Assembly: GCF_009727055.1 (NCBI RefSeq)
Contig: NC_052357.1
Span: forward strand, 14,483,376 to 14,547,375
Source of the DNA: Benincasa hispida
Taxonomy: Eukaryota; Streptophyta; Magnoliopsida; Cucurbitales; Cucurbitaceae
Length of the DNA: 64,000 nucleotides
Reading direction: 5' to 3'
The notes below the pieces were generated by a model. It was not told the DNA's origin. It saw only the letters and a program-made list of their open reading frames with translations, and did not search any database. Position numbers and translations under genes: made by a program. How positions within the stretch are numbered: the first letter of the stretch is position 1; the number at the start of each line of letters is the position of its first letter. Of the stretch, positions 62,040 to 64,000 are shown piece by piece.

Positions 62040-63327
62040 ACATCATCATGCTGTGAATTGGTGGGAGTGCTCTTCTGAAAGGGTTAGGGGACTGAGAGGG
62101 AAAAAGAATTTCTCATGAGAGGACCTTTCTTCTATATAATTAATTGAGAAGGAGAGAGTGTAGATCATTCCATATTCTTCAGCCTACCTCTGTGAAATAA
62201 TAAATCCCCAGCATTTCATGAGAGAGGGGAAAAACCTCCAAACCTTCAAACCACCCACTTTCCCTCTCCCCTTCATTAAGGAGAGTGATTTTAATTAATT
62301 AATAATCAATTTATTATTTTATTTAATTAATATAAGATTAATATTCAATTAAATATCTCATATTTAATTAAATAAATATTAGAATCATATTCAAATATAT
62401 ATTTCTCTCATATATTAACTTTTAACCTATAGTTTTAATATGAATGAGATTCATATTAATTTATTATTTGAATCACATTCAAACATATTTATTCTCCCAT
62501 ATTATATAGTTTATATTTCAAATTATTCTTTCAAAACCTTGGTCCTTGTTGATCCGTTTTGAGCTAGTAACAGGATCTAATGGACCTACAAATTAAAAGC
62601 TCAAATGATCTGAGATTAATTAATTAAACTCTTCAATTAATTAACCAACATTCATTAACTATGGGACCAATCATTATATACCCGTAGTTGAACTCTTACG
62701 CATTCTGGGACAAGTTGTGTCCATAGATATAATTGTTACATGTACGTCAATCCTTCATGATTGTTTGTAATTATAACTGGAGCAAATGTCTACTTTACCC
62801 TTGTAATTACCTCTGTATCCTTTAAGTATCACAGATTTTCTAATGAACAATTTGTTTATAGTTCAACCATAAACCAAGTTCCTCTGGGCCAATGAGAGAG
62901 TGAGACCCATTTTTTAAGTCTTAGAGTCAGCACTTAAGGGAACTACTCATCTATTATTACCCTATACAGGAAGGAGTAAATTTTATATTGTGAACTTATG
63001 TTCCCAACTCCCTATTCAATCAAATATCCAAAATGGTAGGCTTATTGAGTCGGCATCTCGAGCCACTCTCACCCATGAAAATTAAAAGATGAGTCTTCAA
63101 GGGTAGGAGTTCATAACTCACTCAGGATTAAAGTCGAGTTACTTGTGATCATCATGTGAAATATTAATCTCTTCAATTAATGGATTTTCAAAGAGAGATT
63201 AATTATTTTGCGGCCCATTCTTATACAAAATCTTTGTATAGGATAGTTCCACCCCATGTCTTCACATGAACGATTTGGATTATATCGTATGTAACACTTA
63301 CAAAGTGTGTCGTATTCATAGTGTTAC
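62040..63327 (-). mobile_element. LTR of the long-LTR family, reversed, 5' end cut off
   Basis: The strand opposite to the other copies matches them well from about 62270 to 63327, e.g. CCAAAATGGTAGGCTTATTG with GAGTCGG at 63030. Its first roughly 260 bases are missing at 63327, where a forward copy begins. The left limit is approximate because the LTR/leader border was not clear. Confidence 0.75.
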
Positions 63328-63703
63328 TGTTGGAGTTAATGTCCTAAATCTCATATGTCTTGTAGTTTGTAAATACAAATCACATAACTAATAAAATAAG
63401 AGATATTTTATTGACGTTTAGACTGAATTAATCAATCCAATAAACTAAGATCCAAGGTTATTTTATGAAACTTAAACATGTATGTGGAGACATATGAGTG
63501 GATCATATTTAAGTGATAACGTAAATGGTATGTAGTAGATGGATAAGGCTGGGTACCTTATCCTGGTGACACTACGAATATGACCCGCTTTATAGATGTT
63601 ACAATTGTTGTAAAGTGCTACAAATGATCCTGATCGTTCATGTGGAGATATGCGAGCAGGGATATTCTATACAAAGAGTTTGCATAATATCAGACCATGA
63701 AAT
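63328..63703 (+). mobile_element. LTR of the long-LTR family, forward, interrupted
   Basis: Starts TGTTGGAGTTAATGTCC after GTTAC (63323-63327, possible target site) and follows the family start to GACCATGAAAT at 63703, then stops where an inverted LTR end begins. Confidence 0.8.
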
Positions 63704-64000
63704 TGAAGGAAATCAAACACAAGGATTTCCATGAGCAGTAGAAGGGATCGTTCCAAATTCTATTCGAACTAAACACAAATAAATACAGTCTAAAAATGGA
63801 AACTAACAGGTCATGCAAATACATAAATTATAACATGCTAAACGATGATACAAGGGATAGAGGATGCATACCTTTGAAGAAACATTCTTCAAGAATCCCT
63901 CGATCAATCTATAAGCGTCCAAGAATAGCACATTCGAACACACGAACAATGAACACAACCTCCATGAACTCAGTCAAGTCTAACTCGATCCACGAACTAA
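63704..64000 (-). mobile_element. LTR of the long-LTR family, reversed, runs off the window
   Basis: Begins TGAAGGAAATC, the inverse of the family's CCTTCA end, followed by GGGATCGTTCC, the inverse of the conserved GGAACGATCCC block. The rest lies outside the window. Confidence 0.7.

Noticed and set aside
1..64000. tRNA, rRNA genes and CRISPR arrays
   Set aside because: I looked for conserved tRNA box text, rRNA blocks and regular spacer arrays and found none; a tRNA scan would be decisive.

Overview
The window is plant nuclear DNA: AT-rich, with GT-AG multi-exon genes and dense transposon remains. Short dispersed motifs in the introns and intergenic DNA (a CTATCAGTGATA-type repeat near 42.3 kb, a TIR family reading GTAACCATTTTGTTTT) and the long-LTR family fit a cucurbit (Cucurbitaceae). 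That family-level guess rests on remembered repeat styles and is not proven by the three genes, which are general to dicots.

Left part, about 1-20.6 kb: nested mobile elements. A 5' piece of a CACTA (En/Spm) element begins at 387 and carries broken tnp2. It is split by a solo LTR (2971-5259, TSD CCTTT) and then joins a minus-strand Ty1/copia remnant near 5310. That copia copy is itself split by another solo LTR (5857-7743, TSD AATAA); removing this LTR restores the integrase reading. A second CACTA element, 11300-20097 on the minus strand, has both ends. It lies in one arm of an older tandem duplication, so the other arm serves as an empty site. It carries remains of TNP2 (with DUF4218 and DUF4216), a tnpA/Ptta-like region and an Ulp1-like cysteine protease region.

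Middle part, 20.6-32.5 kb: AT-rich DNA with MITE-like elements, fold-back repeats, a further LTR copy (29511 to about 31294) and one unexplained GC-rich, G-box-bearing island at 23.92-24.26 kb.

Right-centre, 32.5-57.4 kb: three intact genes. They are polyamine oxidase PAO1 (+, 10 exons, 495 aa), a STELLO-type Golgi glycosyltransferase (+, 3 exons, 756 aa) and alpha-N-acetylglucosaminidase NAGLU, family GH89 (-, 19 exons, 773 aa). I joined exons by hand; phases are consistent throughout. The first acts in polyamine catabolism, the second in cellulose synthase assembly in the Golgi, the third in glycan turnover, so they are neighbours rather than a pathway. PAO1 and NAGLU homologues are also neighbours in Arabidopsis (At5g13700, At5g13690). 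A 397-base block repeated exactly on both sides of a single N at 40120 looks like an unmerged contig overlap just at the STELLO start.

Right edge, 58-64 kb: a solo LTR with TSD CACCC, a degenerate minus-strand copia gag with a six-unit minisatellite in its leader, and a pile-up of oppositely oriented LTR copies running off the window. I see no convincing undescribed biological system; the best leads are the CACTA element with a protease gene, the GC-rich island and the assembly artefact.
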